DNA of 64,000 bases, taken from positions 310,001-374,000 of the forward strand of contig CAWBZS010000001.1 of NCBI GenBank assembly GCA_963793335.1, written 5' to 3'. Numbering within the stretch: position 1 is the stretch's first letter; each line of letters opens with the position of its first letter. A model generated the notes under the pieces. That model made no database searches, was not told the DNA's origin, and saw only the letters and a list, made by a program, of their open reading frames with translations. This document shows, in pieces, positions 1 to 8,778 of the stretch. Source of the DNA: Sva-07 sp963793335 (GTDB lineage: Bacteria; Actinomycetota; Acidimicrobiia; Acidimicrobiales; Ilumatobacteraceae). The translations under genes were made by a program, and so were the position numbers.

Positions 1-1
1 C

Positions 2-874
2 TCCAAGAGTGCGGTCAAGTACATCGCCGGCGAAGGTGGCCTGTTCCGCCTGGTGGCGATCCTCACCGGATCCAAGAACGCACTCAAGGGCGTCGGCTTC
101 TTCCTCGGGGCGGTGCTGCTGTCGTGGATCGGCTACGACGCCGCACTGTGGGCGATGGCCGCGATGATCACCGTGGTCCTCGTCGCGGTCGGTGTACTGC
201 TGAACGAAGACATCGGCCGCGCGAAGGTGAAGCCGCCACTGCGCTCGATCCTGTCGAAGTCGACGGCGATCAACCGGCTCTCGGCCGCCCGCTTCTTCCT
301 CTTCGGCTCGCGCGACATCTGGTTCGTGGTCGCGCTGCCGATCTTCCTGGCCGATGAACTCGGTTGGCCGTCCGGGCAGATCGGAGCGTTCCTCGCCGCA
401 TGGCTGATCGGCTATGGCATCGTCCAGTCGGCCGCACCGCGTGTGCTGCGCCGCTCGATCTCCAGTGTCGATGCGGAGATCGGCGCCGCTCGAACGTGGT
501 CGTTCGTCCTCGGCATCGTGTCGGTGTCGATGGCTGCCGCCGTGGCACTCGACGTGGCCGTCACCGTCGTGGTCGTCGGCGGGTTGATCGTGTTCGGCGT
601 GGTGTTCGCCATCAACTCGTCGCTGCACTCCTACCTGATCCTGGCCTACTCCCAGGGCGACAGCGTCTCGCTGGACGTCGGCTTCTACTACTCCGCCAAC
701 GCGGCCGGACGCCTCGTCGGCACCCTGCTGTCCGGCGTGCTGTATCTCTGGGGCGGCCTCGACGCCGCACTCTGGGGATCCGCCGCGTTCGTCGCCATCA
801 CGTGGCTGCTGACGCTGCGCCTCCCCGCACTCACCGCCGATCACGCGCAGCGCATTCCCACAGCCACGAGCTGA
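2..874 (+). CDS. arsJ: ArsJ-like MFS exporter, 5' end cut by window
   Basis: The frame is open from base 2, so the N-terminus lies outside the window. The visible ~290 residues are strongly hydrophobic with about eight membrane segments, typical of the C-terminal two thirds of a major facilitator protein. The stretch SAARFFLFGSRDIWFVVAL resembles ArsJ, the exporter of 1-arseno-3-phosphoglycerate in the organoarsenical route. The convergent neighbour is an ACR3 arsenite exporter, which fits an arsenic island. The MFS fold is clear; the ArsJ assignment rests on motif memory plus context. A GAPDH partner, normally beside arsJ, would be upstream and is not visible. Confidence 0.72.
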   Translation, partial: SKSAVKYIAGEGGLFRLVAILTGSKNALKGVGFFLGAVLLSWIGYDAALWAMAAMITVVLVAVGVLLNEDIGRAKVKPPLRSILSKSTAINRLSAARFFLFGSRDIWFVVALPIFLADELGWPSGQIGAFLAAWLIGYGIVQSAAPRVLRRSISSVDAEIGAARTWSFVLGIVSVSMAAAVALDVAVTVVVVGGLIVFGVVFAINSSLHSYLILAYSQGDSVSLDVGFYYSANAAGRLVGTLLSGVLYLWGGLDAALWGSAAFVAITWLLTLRLPALTADHAQRIPTATS

Positions 875-913
875 TCGCCGCCGACGTCGGCATCTGCGAG
901 ACCGGACGGTCGG

Positions 914-1216
914 TCATCCGGGCGCGAGGTCGACGCCCAGCACCACGAGACGCCGCCAGCGGGCGAAGCCGTCGGTGTCGATCGTCCAGGAACCATCCAC
1001 TCCCAGCAAGCGGTCCACGTAGATCTCGATCCCCGACACCTCGAAGCACTCGACGCCATCGAGATCCTCGGGGACACCGAGCTCGGCGACCGGCACGGAC
1101 GCGGTGCCGCCACAGCACCCATGGCGCGGGCTCGAGCGGACATGCACCGGCCGGCCGGCGAGATACGCGTGCGCCGACGCGGTCAGGTGTGGCGCGCTGA
1201 CGGAGACGTCGCTCAT
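914..1216 (-). CDS. Small CC-motif protein linked to arsenite exporter
   Basis: A 100-residue soluble protein whose ATG overlaps the stop of the acr3 gene by four bases (ATGA), so the two are probably translationally coupled. It has an adjacent cysteine pair in RHGCCGG at residues 31-37 and a third Cys near residue 57. This resembles the CC/Se-motif (seleno)protein group often found near arsenic genes, where the pair may bind a thiophilic metalloid; that role is inference. No signal peptide or membrane segment. It ends 40 bases from the convergent ArsJ-like gene. Confidence 0.65.
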   Translation of the reverse strand: MSDVSVSAPHLTASAHAYLAGRPVHVRSSPRHGCCGGTASVPVAELGVPEDLDGVECFEVSGIEIYVDRLLGVDGSWTIDTDGFARWRRLVVLGVDLAPG

Positions 1217-2343
1217 GGTGCTGGCAGCGGCGCCGCCGACGAGGCGGTCGGGAACTTGTGTCGGGTCCGGTTGGCGTAGCGCACGAGCCCCAACATCACC
1301 GGCACCTCGACGAGGACACCGACCACCGTCGCCAGTGCCGCCCCCGACTGCAGACCGAACAGGGCAATCGCCGCAGCGACGGCGAGTTCGAAGAAGTTGC
1401 TGGCGCCGATCAACGCGCCGGGGGCGGCGACCGCGTGCCGGATCTTCCACGCCTGCATCCACCGGTACGCCACCGCGAAGATGAACACCGTCTGGATCGT
1501 CAACGGAACGGCGATCAGCACGATGTGGAACGGGTCGTCGAGGATCACGTCGCCCTGGAACGCGAACAACAACACGAGCGTGAGGATCAGTCCCGTCGGC
1601 GTGACGACTGCGATGCGCTTCATGAACACGTCGTCGAACCACACCGAACCCTTGCGGCGCAGCAGCACCAACCGGGTGACGTACCCCGCCGCCAACGGGA
1701 TCACGATGTACAACAGCACCGACAACGCGACGGTGTCCCAGGGCACCGAGATGTCGGACACCCCGAGCAGGACCACCACGATCGGCGCGAACGCCACCAG
1801 CATGATCAAGTCGTTCAACGCCACCTGGACGAGCGTGTACGCAGGGTCGCCGCGCACCAGGAGACTCCACACGAACACCATCGCCGTGCACGGTGCAGCA
1901 CCGAGCAGGATCGCCCCGGCCAGATAGTCGCGGGCGAGCGCCTCCTCGATGAACGGCGAGAACACCACCAGCAGGAAGAACCACGAGATCGCGAACATCG
2001 TGAACGGCTTGATCAACCAGTTGACGACCGTCGTGACCACCAGGCCGCGTGGTTCGCGCCGGACCCCCACGATCGACCCGAAATCGATCTGGACCATCAT
2101 CGGGAAGATCATCGCCCAGATGAGGATCGCCACCGGGACCGACACATTGGCGTACTCGTAACGCGACAACGTGTCGGGAACCCCGGGGAACACCTGACCG
2201 AGTGCCACCCCCGCCACGATCGCCAAGGCAACCCAGAGCGTCAGGAACCGCCCGAAGATGCCGAGGGCAGCAGCGACGTTCGGCTCCGCACCCGTTCCCG
2301 TGGTGTCCAGCGCCTCGACGTCGTGGCCGTCGCTGGTCGTCAT
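1213..2343 (-). CDS. acr3: ACR3-family arsenite efflux permease
   Basis: 376 residues with about ten membrane helices. ACR3 permeases extrude arsenite through the inner membrane using the proton gradient. The family hallmark GAAPCTAMVFVW is present with the thiolate Cys near residue 152, and the helix LVQVALNDLIML also matches the family. The start MTTSDGHD at 2343 is preferred over one 19 codons upstream because the extra residues are Arg-rich and not hydrophobic. It is followed by the CC-motif gene with a 4-base overlap. No arsR or arsC is visible; a regulator may lie beyond the left edge. Confidence 0.93.
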   Translation of the reverse strand: MTTSDGHDVEALDTTGTGAEPNVAAALGIFGRFLTLWVALAIVAGVALGQVFPGVPDTLSRYEYANVSVPVAILIWAMIFPMMVQIDFGSIVGVRREPRGLVVTTVVNWLIKPFTMFAISWFFLLVVFSPFIEEALARDYLAGAILLGAAPCTAMVFVWSLLVRGDPAYTLVQVALNDLIMLVAFAPIVVVLLGVSDISVPWDTVALSVLLYIVIPLAAGYVTRLVLLRRKGSVWFDDVFMKRIAVVTPTGLILTLVLLFAFQGDVILDDPFHIVLIAVPLTIQTVFIFAVAYRWMQAWKIRHAVAAPGALIGASNFFELAVAAAIALFGLQSGAALATVVGVLVEVPVMLGLVRYANRTRHKFPTASSAAPLPAP

Positions 2344-2708
2344 GGCACCAGTCTGGCGTACTTGATGTGATGAACCACGATGCGCACGGGCGACGGCCAC
2401 GACCCGACGCAGAGGCCGAGCAGTGAGACGGCGTTCGGCTGCGGGCGCAGGAGGCCGCTCGTCGTGGGGCGACGCAGCGTCGCATCGGGACGTTCTTCCC
2501 TACCGGCGAAGGGGCTGGTGCTGCGATCCTGACGGTGGACGTCGTTGTCGTCATTGCAGGCTGAGCAACGCGCATCACGGTGTCCGTTTGCGAATCGGTG
2601 CGGAGCCGTTGAGTCCTCGACGCGCTGACAGCGCGCTGTCGCCGCGCCGCAGGCCGTCATTGGGACGAACGCCAGCAGGTCGCTGAATCGGAAGGGGCGA
2701 GCAACACC
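2344..2708. other. Intergenic region between divergent acr3 and usp
   Basis: 365 bases without a convincing gene; short open frames here are Arg/Ser-rich and look non-coding. It must hold the divergent promoters for acr3 and for the usp/ATPase operon. A purine-rich GGAAGGGG just upstream of 2709 can act as ribosome binding site for the Usp gene. I could not place a -35/-10 pair or an ArsR operator with confidence. Confidence 0.5.
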
Positions 2709-3551
2709 ATGACAACGATCGTCGTACCACTCGATGGCTCGGTGTTCGCGGAGCGAGCGATTCGGCCGGCGTGTTCACTCGCCGCGCGCCTCGAGCACGC
2801 GCGCGTCCTGCTGGTGAGCTGCGCCCCGGACGACATCGACGCTGCCCAGCACGAGCTGGACGATCGCGCGTCGCTGTACTCGCAGGTCGTCGACATCGAG
2901 ACTCGGGTCGTGGGCAGTGGTGATCCGGCGGAGGTGATGCTGGCGATCGCCGCGACGGAGCCCGACGGAATGCTCTGCATGGCCACCCGCGGCAGGGGCG
3001 GTCTCCGGGCCGCGTTGTTGGGGAGCGTCTCGACCGAAGTCGTCGGCCGATCCACGCAGCCACTCGTGCTCGTTGGCCCGAGTTGCAGGACCACGCTCTT
3101 GCGCAGGGAACGAGGCCGACTGCTGGTGTGCTCGGATGGCTCGGCACTGTCCGACAGCGTCGTCCCCACCGCGGCGACGTGGTGTGATCGATTCCAGCTC
3201 GAACCGTGGCTGACCGAGGTGGTGGGGCCCGACGAGGATCCAGAGCCTGCGCATCTCCCTCATCCCAACCGAGAAGTCGAAGCCGCGAAGGAGCGACTGG
3301 CTGTGTTGGCGACACGACTGCACACCTCGGCCCATGGTGCGAGCACCAGGGTCCTCCACGGTGATCCGAGCAGTTCGATTGCCTGGTTCGCTGAGCGTCT
3401 TCCTGCTGCGCTGATCGCTCTCGCGACGCACGGCCGCGGCGGGCTCACACGCATCACGATGGGCAGCATCGCCGCCGACGTCGTCCGCCAGGCTCCGTGC
3501 CCCGTCCTGATCACACGTCCGACCGACGGCGCAGCACGCGCCGGCGAATGA
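2709..3551 (+). CDS. Universal stress protein, two tandem Usp domains
   Basis: 280 residues made of two Usp domains (about 1-125 and 135-275). Each begins with a beta strand and a nucleotide-binding aspartate (VVPLDGS; LVCSDGS) and ends with an ATP-binding loop of the G-x9-G-S type (TRGRGGLRAALLGS; THGRGGLTRITMGS). Double-domain Usps of this kind bind ATP and are induced by hypoxia, nitric oxide or starvation in mycobacteria. The gene is first in a run with a second Usp and a cation ATPase, which suggests a shared stress regulon. Confidence 0.93.
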   Translation: MTTIVVPLDGSVFAERAIRPACSLAARLEHARVLLVSCAPDDIDAAQHELDDRASLYSQVVDIETRVVGSGDPAEVMLAIAATEPDGMLCMATRGRGGLRAALLGSVSTEVVGRSTQPLVLVGPSCRTTLLRRERGRLLVCSDGSALSDSVVPTAATWCDRFQLEPWLTEVVGPDEDPEPAHLPHPNREVEAAKERLAVLATRLHTSAHGASTRVLHGDPSSSIAWFAERLPAALIALATHGRGGLTRITMGSIAADVVRQAPCPVLITRPTDGAARAGE

Positions 3552-3581
3552 CCACACACCGCACGACTGAAGGAGCAGCAC

Positions 3582-3641
3582 ATGGGTGAGGACCTTGTCG
3601 GTATCGATGGTTCGGCCGCCTCGCACGCAGCGCTGCGCTGA
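3582..3641 (+). pseudogene. 19-codon remnant of a third Usp gene
   Basis: An ATG with a good AAGGAG ribosome binding site seven bases upstream opens 19 codons (MGEDLVGIDGSAASHAALR) and then hits TGA. The peptide is the canonical first strand and helix of an actinobacterial Usp, with the nucleotide-binding D and GS. The rest of the gene is missing, so this is most simply the stump of a deleted Usp that kept its translation start. A translated leader peptide is a less likely alternative. Confidence 0.6.
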
Positions 3642-3701
3642 CGCGGTCGCTCCCCCTGAGCTCATCCCCATGCCCAGATTCCAGAAAGGGACCCCACGGT
3701 C

Positions 3702-4574
3702 ATGACGGAACGCCTGACGCGCATTCTTGCCGCAACCGACGGCGGCCCATCCGGCCGCCTCGCTGTCGTACGTGCCGCATCGATCGCACGCGAGACAGGC
3801 GCCGCTCTGCATGCCGTCCACGTCGTCGACCCCGACGATGCATCGACCGATGTCACAACCCCCGCAGACCACGACCTCGCCGCGGCCGCGCTGCGCCGTC
3901 ATCTCGCCCGGATCAATCCGCCTCCCGAACTCCATGTTCGCTTCGGGCCCACCTTCGTCGAGATCGTCCACCTTGCGCAATCGCTCGATGTCGACCTCAT
4001 CGTTGCCGGGGCACATCGCAGCCCTGGTGGACGCCGGTTCTTCATCGGCACGACCGCAGGACGACTTGCCCGCCTCGGCGACCGACCGCTCCTCCTCGTA
4101 CGTCACCGGGTCCAAGGCCCGTACCGTCGAGTCATCGTCGGCATCGACGCCTCAGCGGCGTCCGCTCACGTCATCGGCGCTGCCCAGGCAGTCGCTCCAA
4201 CGGCAACGATCATTCCAGCAATGGTCTTCCACGTCGTTGGGGAGTCCAAGCTCCGTTCGGTCGCCGGAGGGACGGCCATCGCCGAACTCCGAGCCGAGGT
4301 CGCACGACAGCGAGAGCATGAGCTGGCTGACTTCCTCGCAACGCATGCCCCCGACACCGACACTCACGCACCGATGTTGGAGATCGGAGACCCGCGTGAG
4401 CGCCTGCCCCAACTGCCGAAGGCGCAGCGCTGCGACCTCCTCGCAGTCGGCACCCACGGCAAGACCGGAATTCGCTACGCCCTCCTCGGAAGCGTCGCCG
4501 AACACGTCCTCCGCGACACCGATCGAGATGTCCTCCTTGCACGGCGAAGCCGCAGTCTTCTGGAGCCGACATGA
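3702..4574 (+). CDS. Universal stress protein, two tandem Usp domains
   Basis: 290 residues with two Usp domains. Domain 1 starts RILAATDGGPSG and has a loop AGAHRSPGGRRFFIGTTAG that fits the ATP loop only loosely; domain 2 starts VIVGIDASAASA and has the better loop GTHGKTGIRYALLGS. Domain 1 may therefore bind nucleotide poorly, as in many tandem Usps. The stop overlaps the start of the ATPase gene by four bases, so Usp and pump are probably translationally coupled. Confidence 0.92.
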   Translation: MTERLTRILAATDGGPSGRLAVVRAASIARETGAALHAVHVVDPDDASTDVTTPADHDLAAAALRRHLARINPPPELHVRFGPTFVEIVHLAQSLDVDLIVAGAHRSPGGRRFFIGTTAGRLARLGDRPLLLVRHRVQGPYRRVIVGIDASAASAHVIGAAQAVAPTATIIPAMVFHVVGESKLRSVAGGTAIAELRAEVARQREHELADFLATHAPDTDTHAPMLEIGDPRERLPQLPKAQRCDLLAVGTHGKTGIRYALLGSVAEHVLRDTDRDVLLARRSRSLLEPT

Positions 4575-7057
4575 GCACCGGCTTGAGCGCAACGGAAGCA
4601 ACGGAGCGACTCGCCACGTACGGCCCGAACGCGCTGCCGGAGGGCGACAAGGTCAGATGGTGGGCTCGCGTCGGCCGCCAGTTGCGCAGTTCGATCATCT
4701 ACATCTTGTTGTTCGCGTTGGCGTTCGACCTGATCGTGTGGATCTTGGAAGGTGCTCACGAGTGGCCGTTCGAGTCGATCGCGATCGCCACGATCCTGGT
4801 GTTCAACACCGCAATGGGCGTGTGGCAGGAATATCGGGCCGAGGATGCGCTCACGCGACTGCGAGAACTCGCCGCGCCCAAGGTCTGGGTGATGCGCGAT
4901 GGCCACCTCGAACACATCGACGCGACGATCCTGGTCCCTGGCGACCTGGTGCGGGTCGAAGCCGGAGACCGGATCCCCGCCGACGGAACCCTGACGAGCG
5001 AACAGGCTCTCCAGATCGACGAATCGATCCTGACCGGCGAATCGGTGCCAGTGGAGCGCGGGATCGACGACGAGGCGTTTTCCGGCACGCTCGCGGTGCG
5101 CGGTTTGGCCTGGATCGAGGTCACACGCACCGGAAGCGAGTCGGCGATGGGCCGAATCGCGATGCTGCTGAGCGCAGTGGAAACAGAGCCCACGCCGCTG
5201 GAGCGTCGCCTCGAGCACTTCGGACATCGCGTCGCCCGCTGGATCGCCCTCCTCGCCGTCGTCCTCGCTGTGGCGGGTGTCGGCATCGACGGAGTCGACC
5301 GCATCGACGAAGCAGTCCTGTTCGCGGTCGCAGTGGCGGTGGCAGCAATCCCCGAAGGCCTCCCAGCCGTGCTCACCCTCACCCTCGCCCTCGGCACCGA
5401 GCGGATGAGCCACCGCAAGGCGGTGGTCCGCAAACTGTCAGCGGTCGAGGCGCTCGGTTCGATCACGGTGATCGCCACCGACAAGACCGGCACGCTGACC
5501 GAGAACACGATGACCGTCGCCGCGCTCGACGCAACCGACCGTGACCGGGCGTTGCGAGCACTGGTCCTCGCCGCCGATGCCGAACCCGACGGAGGCGTGG
5601 GAGACCCCCTCGAGCTCGGGCTCTACACGTACGCCGCGAACCAAGGGGTCGACCCGGTCACCACACGCATGCGGCACCCGCGCCAGTCGGCCCGCCCATT
5701 CGACTCGGCGTGGCGATTCATGCGCGTCAGCGTGATCGAGGACGGACGCACCGTCGCCTACCTCAAAGGAGCCGCTGAAGTACTCCTCGAGCGAAGCACC
5801 CTCGACCCGACCGAGCGTCAACGAATACACGACGACGTCGAGGCCGCAGCAGCCAACGGTTATCGCATCCTCGGCCTGGCCTGGTCACCCGACGACTCCG
5901 AGGAACAGCTCACCTGGCTGGGAACGGTGTCACTGTGGGACCCACCCCGCCCGGAGGTCCACGACGCAATCGCCACCGCACAAGCCGCCGGGATCCGGGT
6001 GCTGATGATCACCGGCGACCACCCAGCAACCGCCAGCGCGATCGCCGCCGATCTCGGGATCCCCGCCGACCGTGCACTCACCGGACCGGAACTCGACGAC
6101 CTCGACCCAGCCGAGTTGAGCAACGCCGTCGCCGACGTCCACGTCTTCGCACGGGTCAGTCCCAAGCACAAGCTCGCCCTCGTCGAGGCGCTCAAGGCCC
6201 GCGGTGAGATCGTGGCCATGACCGGCGACGGCGTCAACGACGCCCCCGCACTCAAACGTGCCGATGTCGGCGTGGCGATGGGACAACGCGGCAGCGACGT
6301 GTCACGTGAAGTCGCCGATCTCGTCCTGCTCGACGACAACTTCGCCACCATCGCCGCCGCCGTGGAAGAAGGACGCGGCATCTACGACAACATCCAGAAG
6401 TTCCTGCGCTTCCTGTTCTCCACCAACGTCGCGCTCGTCGTCCTCGTCGCAGTCGGAGTCATCGGGGCGGCGGCCACCGACCTCCGCAACGCAGCGGGCG
6501 ACCTCCTCGTGCCGCTCACCGCCGCACAACTGCTCTGGATCAACGTCATCGCCGACGGGCCACCTGCGCTGGCCCTCGGCGTCGACCGCAACCCCGGCGT
6601 GATGCAACGCCAACCACGAGCGCCCAGCGCACCGCTACTCACCCGAGCCGGCCTGCGGTTCATCTTCGTCTCCGGCGGCACCAAGGCAGCGCTCGGACTC
6701 GCCCTGTTCTTCGGGCTGCCCGAACTCGGCTACACCGGCACGGAAGCCGTCACCGCCGTCTTCCTCTACGAATCGCTCGCCCAGTTGGCATTCGTCTACC
6801 CGGCCCGGCGGATCACCGCAAAGCCGGTCACCAACCGCATCCTGAACTGGATCGTGATCGTCACGATCATCCTGCAGCTCGCCACGGTCAGTATCCCCGG
6901 CCTGCGAACCGTGCTCGGACTGTCGCCACTCGACCCGCGAGCATTCGGGCTCATCGCCGTTGCGCTCGCGCTCTCAGTACTCGGGGCCAGCTACGCCGCA
7001 CGCCACGCCATCGAGACCAACCAGAGCGGCCCGACGGTCCAACCGCTCCACCGTTGA
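4571..7057 (+). CDS. P-type cation-transporting ATPase (P2-like)
   Basis: 828 residues. Order: short cation-ATPase N domain, membrane pair, actuator domain with LTGES near residue 156, helix 4 with PEGLP (about 260), phosphorylation site DKTGTLT with Asp near residue 304, P-domain hinge MTGDGVNDAPALKRADVGVAMG (about 550-575), and a C-terminal block of membrane helices. PEGLP with a large C-terminal domain is the P2 (Ca2+/Mn2+/Na+-type) pattern, not a heavy-metal P1B pump; no N-terminal metal-binding domain is present. The exact ion cannot be read from sequence. Coupled to two Usps, it probably acts in ion homeostasis under energy stress. Confidence 0.94.
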   Translation: MSTGLSATEATERLATYGPNALPEGDKVRWWARVGRQLRSSIIYILLFALAFDLIVWILEGAHEWPFESIAIATILVFNTAMGVWQEYRAEDALTRLRELAAPKVWVMRDGHLEHIDATILVPGDLVRVEAGDRIPADGTLTSEQALQIDESILTGESVPVERGIDDEAFSGTLAVRGLAWIEVTRTGSESAMGRIAMLLSAVETEPTPLERRLEHFGHRVARWIALLAVVLAVAGVGIDGVDRIDEAVLFAVAVAVAAIPEGLPAVLTLTLALGTERMSHRKAVVRKLSAVEALGSITVIATDKTGTLTENTMTVAALDATDRDRALRALVLAADAEPDGGVGDPLELGLYTYAANQGVDPVTTRMRHPRQSARPFDSAWRFMRVSVIEDGRTVAYLKGAAEVLLERSTLDPTERQRIHDDVEAAAANGYRILGLAWSPDDSEEQLTWLGTVSLWDPPRPEVHDAIATAQAAGIRVLMITGDHPATASAIAADLGIPADRALTGPELDDLDPAELSNAVADVHVFARVSPKHKLALVEALKARGEIVAMTGDGVNDAPALKRADVGVAMGQRGSDVSREVADLVLLDDNFATIAAAVEEGRGIYDNIQKFLRFLFSTNVALVVLVAVGVIGAAATDLRNAAGDLLVPLTAAQLLWINVIADGPPALALGVDRNPGVMQRQPRAPSAPLLTRAGLRFIFVSGGTKAALGLALFFGLPELGYTGTEAVTAVFLYESLAQLAFVYPARRITAKPVTNRILNWIVIVTIILQLATVSIPGLRTVLGLSPLDPRAFGLIAVALALSVLGASYAARHAIETNQSGPTVQPLHR

Positions 7058-7165
7058 ACGCGGAGAAATCTGGCCTGCTTCTGGCAGTTCATCGGTGGGA
7101 ACGAGATCCGTTGCTGGTCGTCCTGATCGGCGAGTTCACCCCATGCCACACGAGCAGGAGACACC

Positions 7166-7427
7166 ATGACGACTGACCCGATCCCCGTTCTGCCACCCGA
7201 CGACCCGTCCGCGTTTCGTGTACCAGAACCTGGCGGTGGTCGGATCGGCGATGTTCACCGGGGTGATGCTCACCATCGGTCTTGCGCTGGGCCATTACTG
7301 GATCGATCTCGAGCCCCAGGAGTTCGCCGTGTGGTTCGAGGCGAACTTCATCCTGCTCCTGCCGTGCGTGGCGATCACGCTCACGCCGGCGTTCGTGGGT
7401 GCCGGCTGGCTCCTCGTGCAGGACTGA
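7166..7427 (+). pseudogene. Small two-helix membrane protein, probably frameshifted
   Basis: An ATG at 7166 with an upstream GCAGGAGAC opens MTTDPIPVLPPDDPSAFR, but the hydrophobic continuation lies in another frame from a GTG at 7218: 69 residues with two membrane helices separated by GHYWIDLEPQEFAVWFEANF, ending WLLVQD. The helix-loop-helix part looks like the first half of a DUF1772-type membrane protein (usual length about 150), so this is read as a frameshifted, C-terminally shortened remnant. A genuine 69-residue two-helix protein starting at 7218 is possible but lacks a clear ribosome binding site. Confidence 0.45.
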
Positions 7428-7432
7428 CACGT

Positions 7433-7451
7433 GCCGCGCCTCCGGCGCGGC
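7433..7451 (+). terminator. GC-rich hairpin after the ATPase operon
   Basis: GCCGCGCC, a three-base loop, then GGCGCGGC: an 8-bp perfect stem six bases past the small membrane-protein stop. There is no T-tract, as is common in high-GC actinobacteria, so terminator function is plausible but not certain. Confidence 0.45.
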
Positions 7452-7583
7452 AGACGTACTCAGTCGGTGAAGATCAGCTGGACTCGACGCCTACCCCACC
7501 ATTCGATCAGCGCAGCTGAACTCCTCGCTCGGAAAGGGGCGCGGTCGGCATCCATCTCCCGGTGTGCTCGTCGAGTCAGCCAC

Positions 7584-7845
7584 TCATGAGGCAGTCCACG
7601 GGTTCACGATGTCGACACCGACGTCGGCGCTCGATGTCCTCGGCGACGATTTCTTCGAACAGGTCGGCCAGCTGGCCGCGTCGTCGGCCCGCCGGCAGTC
7701 GACCGATGCCGTACAACAACTCCGCCACCGCGATCGCCGCGATGAACACCTCGTCGACGGGCTGTCCGTCAGTCCATTCCACGACCTGCTCGTGCGGCTC
7801 CGCGCGCATCAGTTCGGACACGACACTCGTGTCCAAGACGATCAT
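7584..7845 (-). pseudogene. VapC/FitB-type PIN toxin with internal deletion
   Basis: The first ~73 residues are a textbook FitB-like PIN start: VLDTSVVSELMR with the first catalytic Asp, then VAELLYGIGRLPAGRRR with the conserved Glu. After EEIVAEDIE the frame carries Arg-rich nonsense, while the next frame reads ADVGVDIVNPWTAS and stops at 7584, which is the normal C-terminus of the family. Roughly 40-50 residues between them, holding the downstream catalytic acidic residues, are gone and the reading frame is broken. The toxin should be inactive. The antitoxin upstream overlaps its ATG by four bases and looks intact. Confidence 0.82.
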
Positions 7846-8081
7846 GCGAGCCCGGACCGAGGCCGTTCCACCCGATCAGCCACATCGAGTTCGACGCCAC
7901 CGATCGTCTCGAACCGCTGACGAATTCGACTCCCAAGACCGACGTCGCTCGCGCCTCCCGCCAGCGCACCAGCCAGGATCTCTCTCACTTCGGCTTCCAT
8001 GGATCGGGAGTGCTGCGCTGCGCGAATCTTCAGTCGATCGCGTCGTTCGTCGTCGATCCGTCGGATTGTCAACGTTGCCAT
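7842..8081 (-). CDS. FitA/VapB-type ribbon-helix-helix antitoxin
   Basis: 79 residues. The N-terminus MATLTIRRIDDERRDRLKIRA is an Arc/CopG-type ribbon-helix-helix DNA-binding start, followed by HSRSMEAEVREIL, the usual FitA/VapB helix. The C-terminal ~40 residues would wrap the toxin. The start at 8081 is chosen because the RHH strand begins directly there; upstream codons are Arg-rich and unlike the family. It overlaps the broken toxin gene by ATGA, the usual antitoxin-first order. Confidence 0.88.
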   Translation of the reverse strand: MATLTIRRIDDERRDRLKIRAAQHSRSMEAEVREILAGALAGGASDVGLGSRIRQRFETIGGVELDVADRVERPRSGLA

Positions 8082-8351
8082 CCTGCTCACCGCCGCGATG
8101 CTTCGGCAGCGTCTGAGGGGACCTCGAGTCGGCCGATATCCCCTGCTCAGCAATGGTACCCGGGAGCGGGACTCACCTCTGTTGAGCCAGACCGTTGCCG
8201 GTCGAAGGCCGGGAGGCAAACCCTGGGAGAGCCAACCCGAAGGCGGCAGGCGCTTCACGAGCCAACCCGACCAACGACCTACCAGAAGCTACGAACCACA
8301 GCCCGACGCGACCAGCCCGTCACATACAAGTCGGCGGTCCACCCAAGTGCG
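8082..8351. other. Spacer between the two toxin-antitoxin loci
   Basis: 270 bases with no plausible gene on either strand. It contains a 12-base direct repeat GAGCCAACCCGA (about 8231 and 8260). It should hold the promoter of the FitA/VapB-type pair; no clear operator palindrome is seen next to 8081. Confidence 0.4.
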
Positions 8352-8774
8352 TCAACTATCGAGCGGATTGGCGATGTGTAGACCACGGCGCGAAGCGGCC
8401 GCGCAGAGCGCAGCATCGGCGCTGCCGAGTACGGTCGCCTCGACCATGAGCGCAGCGGCCAGGTGAACTGCGTCGTAGCCACGAAGCCCTTCGGCGTCGG
8501 CGAGTTCGCCGGCGCTCGCGACGAGCTCATCTGTCACCGGCACGACATGGAGATCGCTGACCAACACGCCCAGCTCAGCGATTGCGGAGCGGAGCTGCGC
8601 CGCAGTGAGACGCCGACCGCGTTTCGCAGCCGCCAGCGCTGCGCGAGCCTCCACCACGATCAAGTTGACCGACGCAACTGCATCGGCGGACGACCAGATG
8701 GTCAGAGCACGCTCGGAGCCTTCCTCGTCGATGATCAGCTTCAGCAACGTCGAGGTGTCGACGTACGTGACCAT
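8352..8774 (-). CDS. vapC: PIN-domain toxin (VapC family)
   Basis: 140 residues, normal for VapC. Catalytic acidic residues are visible: Asp in TYVDTSTLLKL (about 6), Glu in IVVEARAAL (about 42), Asp in GLRGYDAVHLAAAL (about 100) and Asp in LGSADAALC (about 119). VapC toxins are Mg2+-dependent RNases that cut tRNA or rRNA. It starts 4 bases after the stop of the Phd-like antitoxin, so the two form one operon. Nothing suggests inactivation. Confidence 0.9.
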   Translation of the reverse strand: MVTYVDTSTLLKLIIDEEGSERALTIWSSADAVASVNLIVVEARAALAAAKRGRRLTAAQLRSAIAELGVLVSDLHVVPVTDELVASAGELADAEGLRGYDAVHLAAALMVEATVLGSADAALCAAASRRGLHIANPLDS

Positions 8775-8778
8775 CGAA

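Noticed and set aside
4571..7057. Heavy-metal P1B ATPase linked to the arsenic genes
   Set aside because: The helix-4 motif is PEGLP, not CPC, and no metal-binding domain is present.
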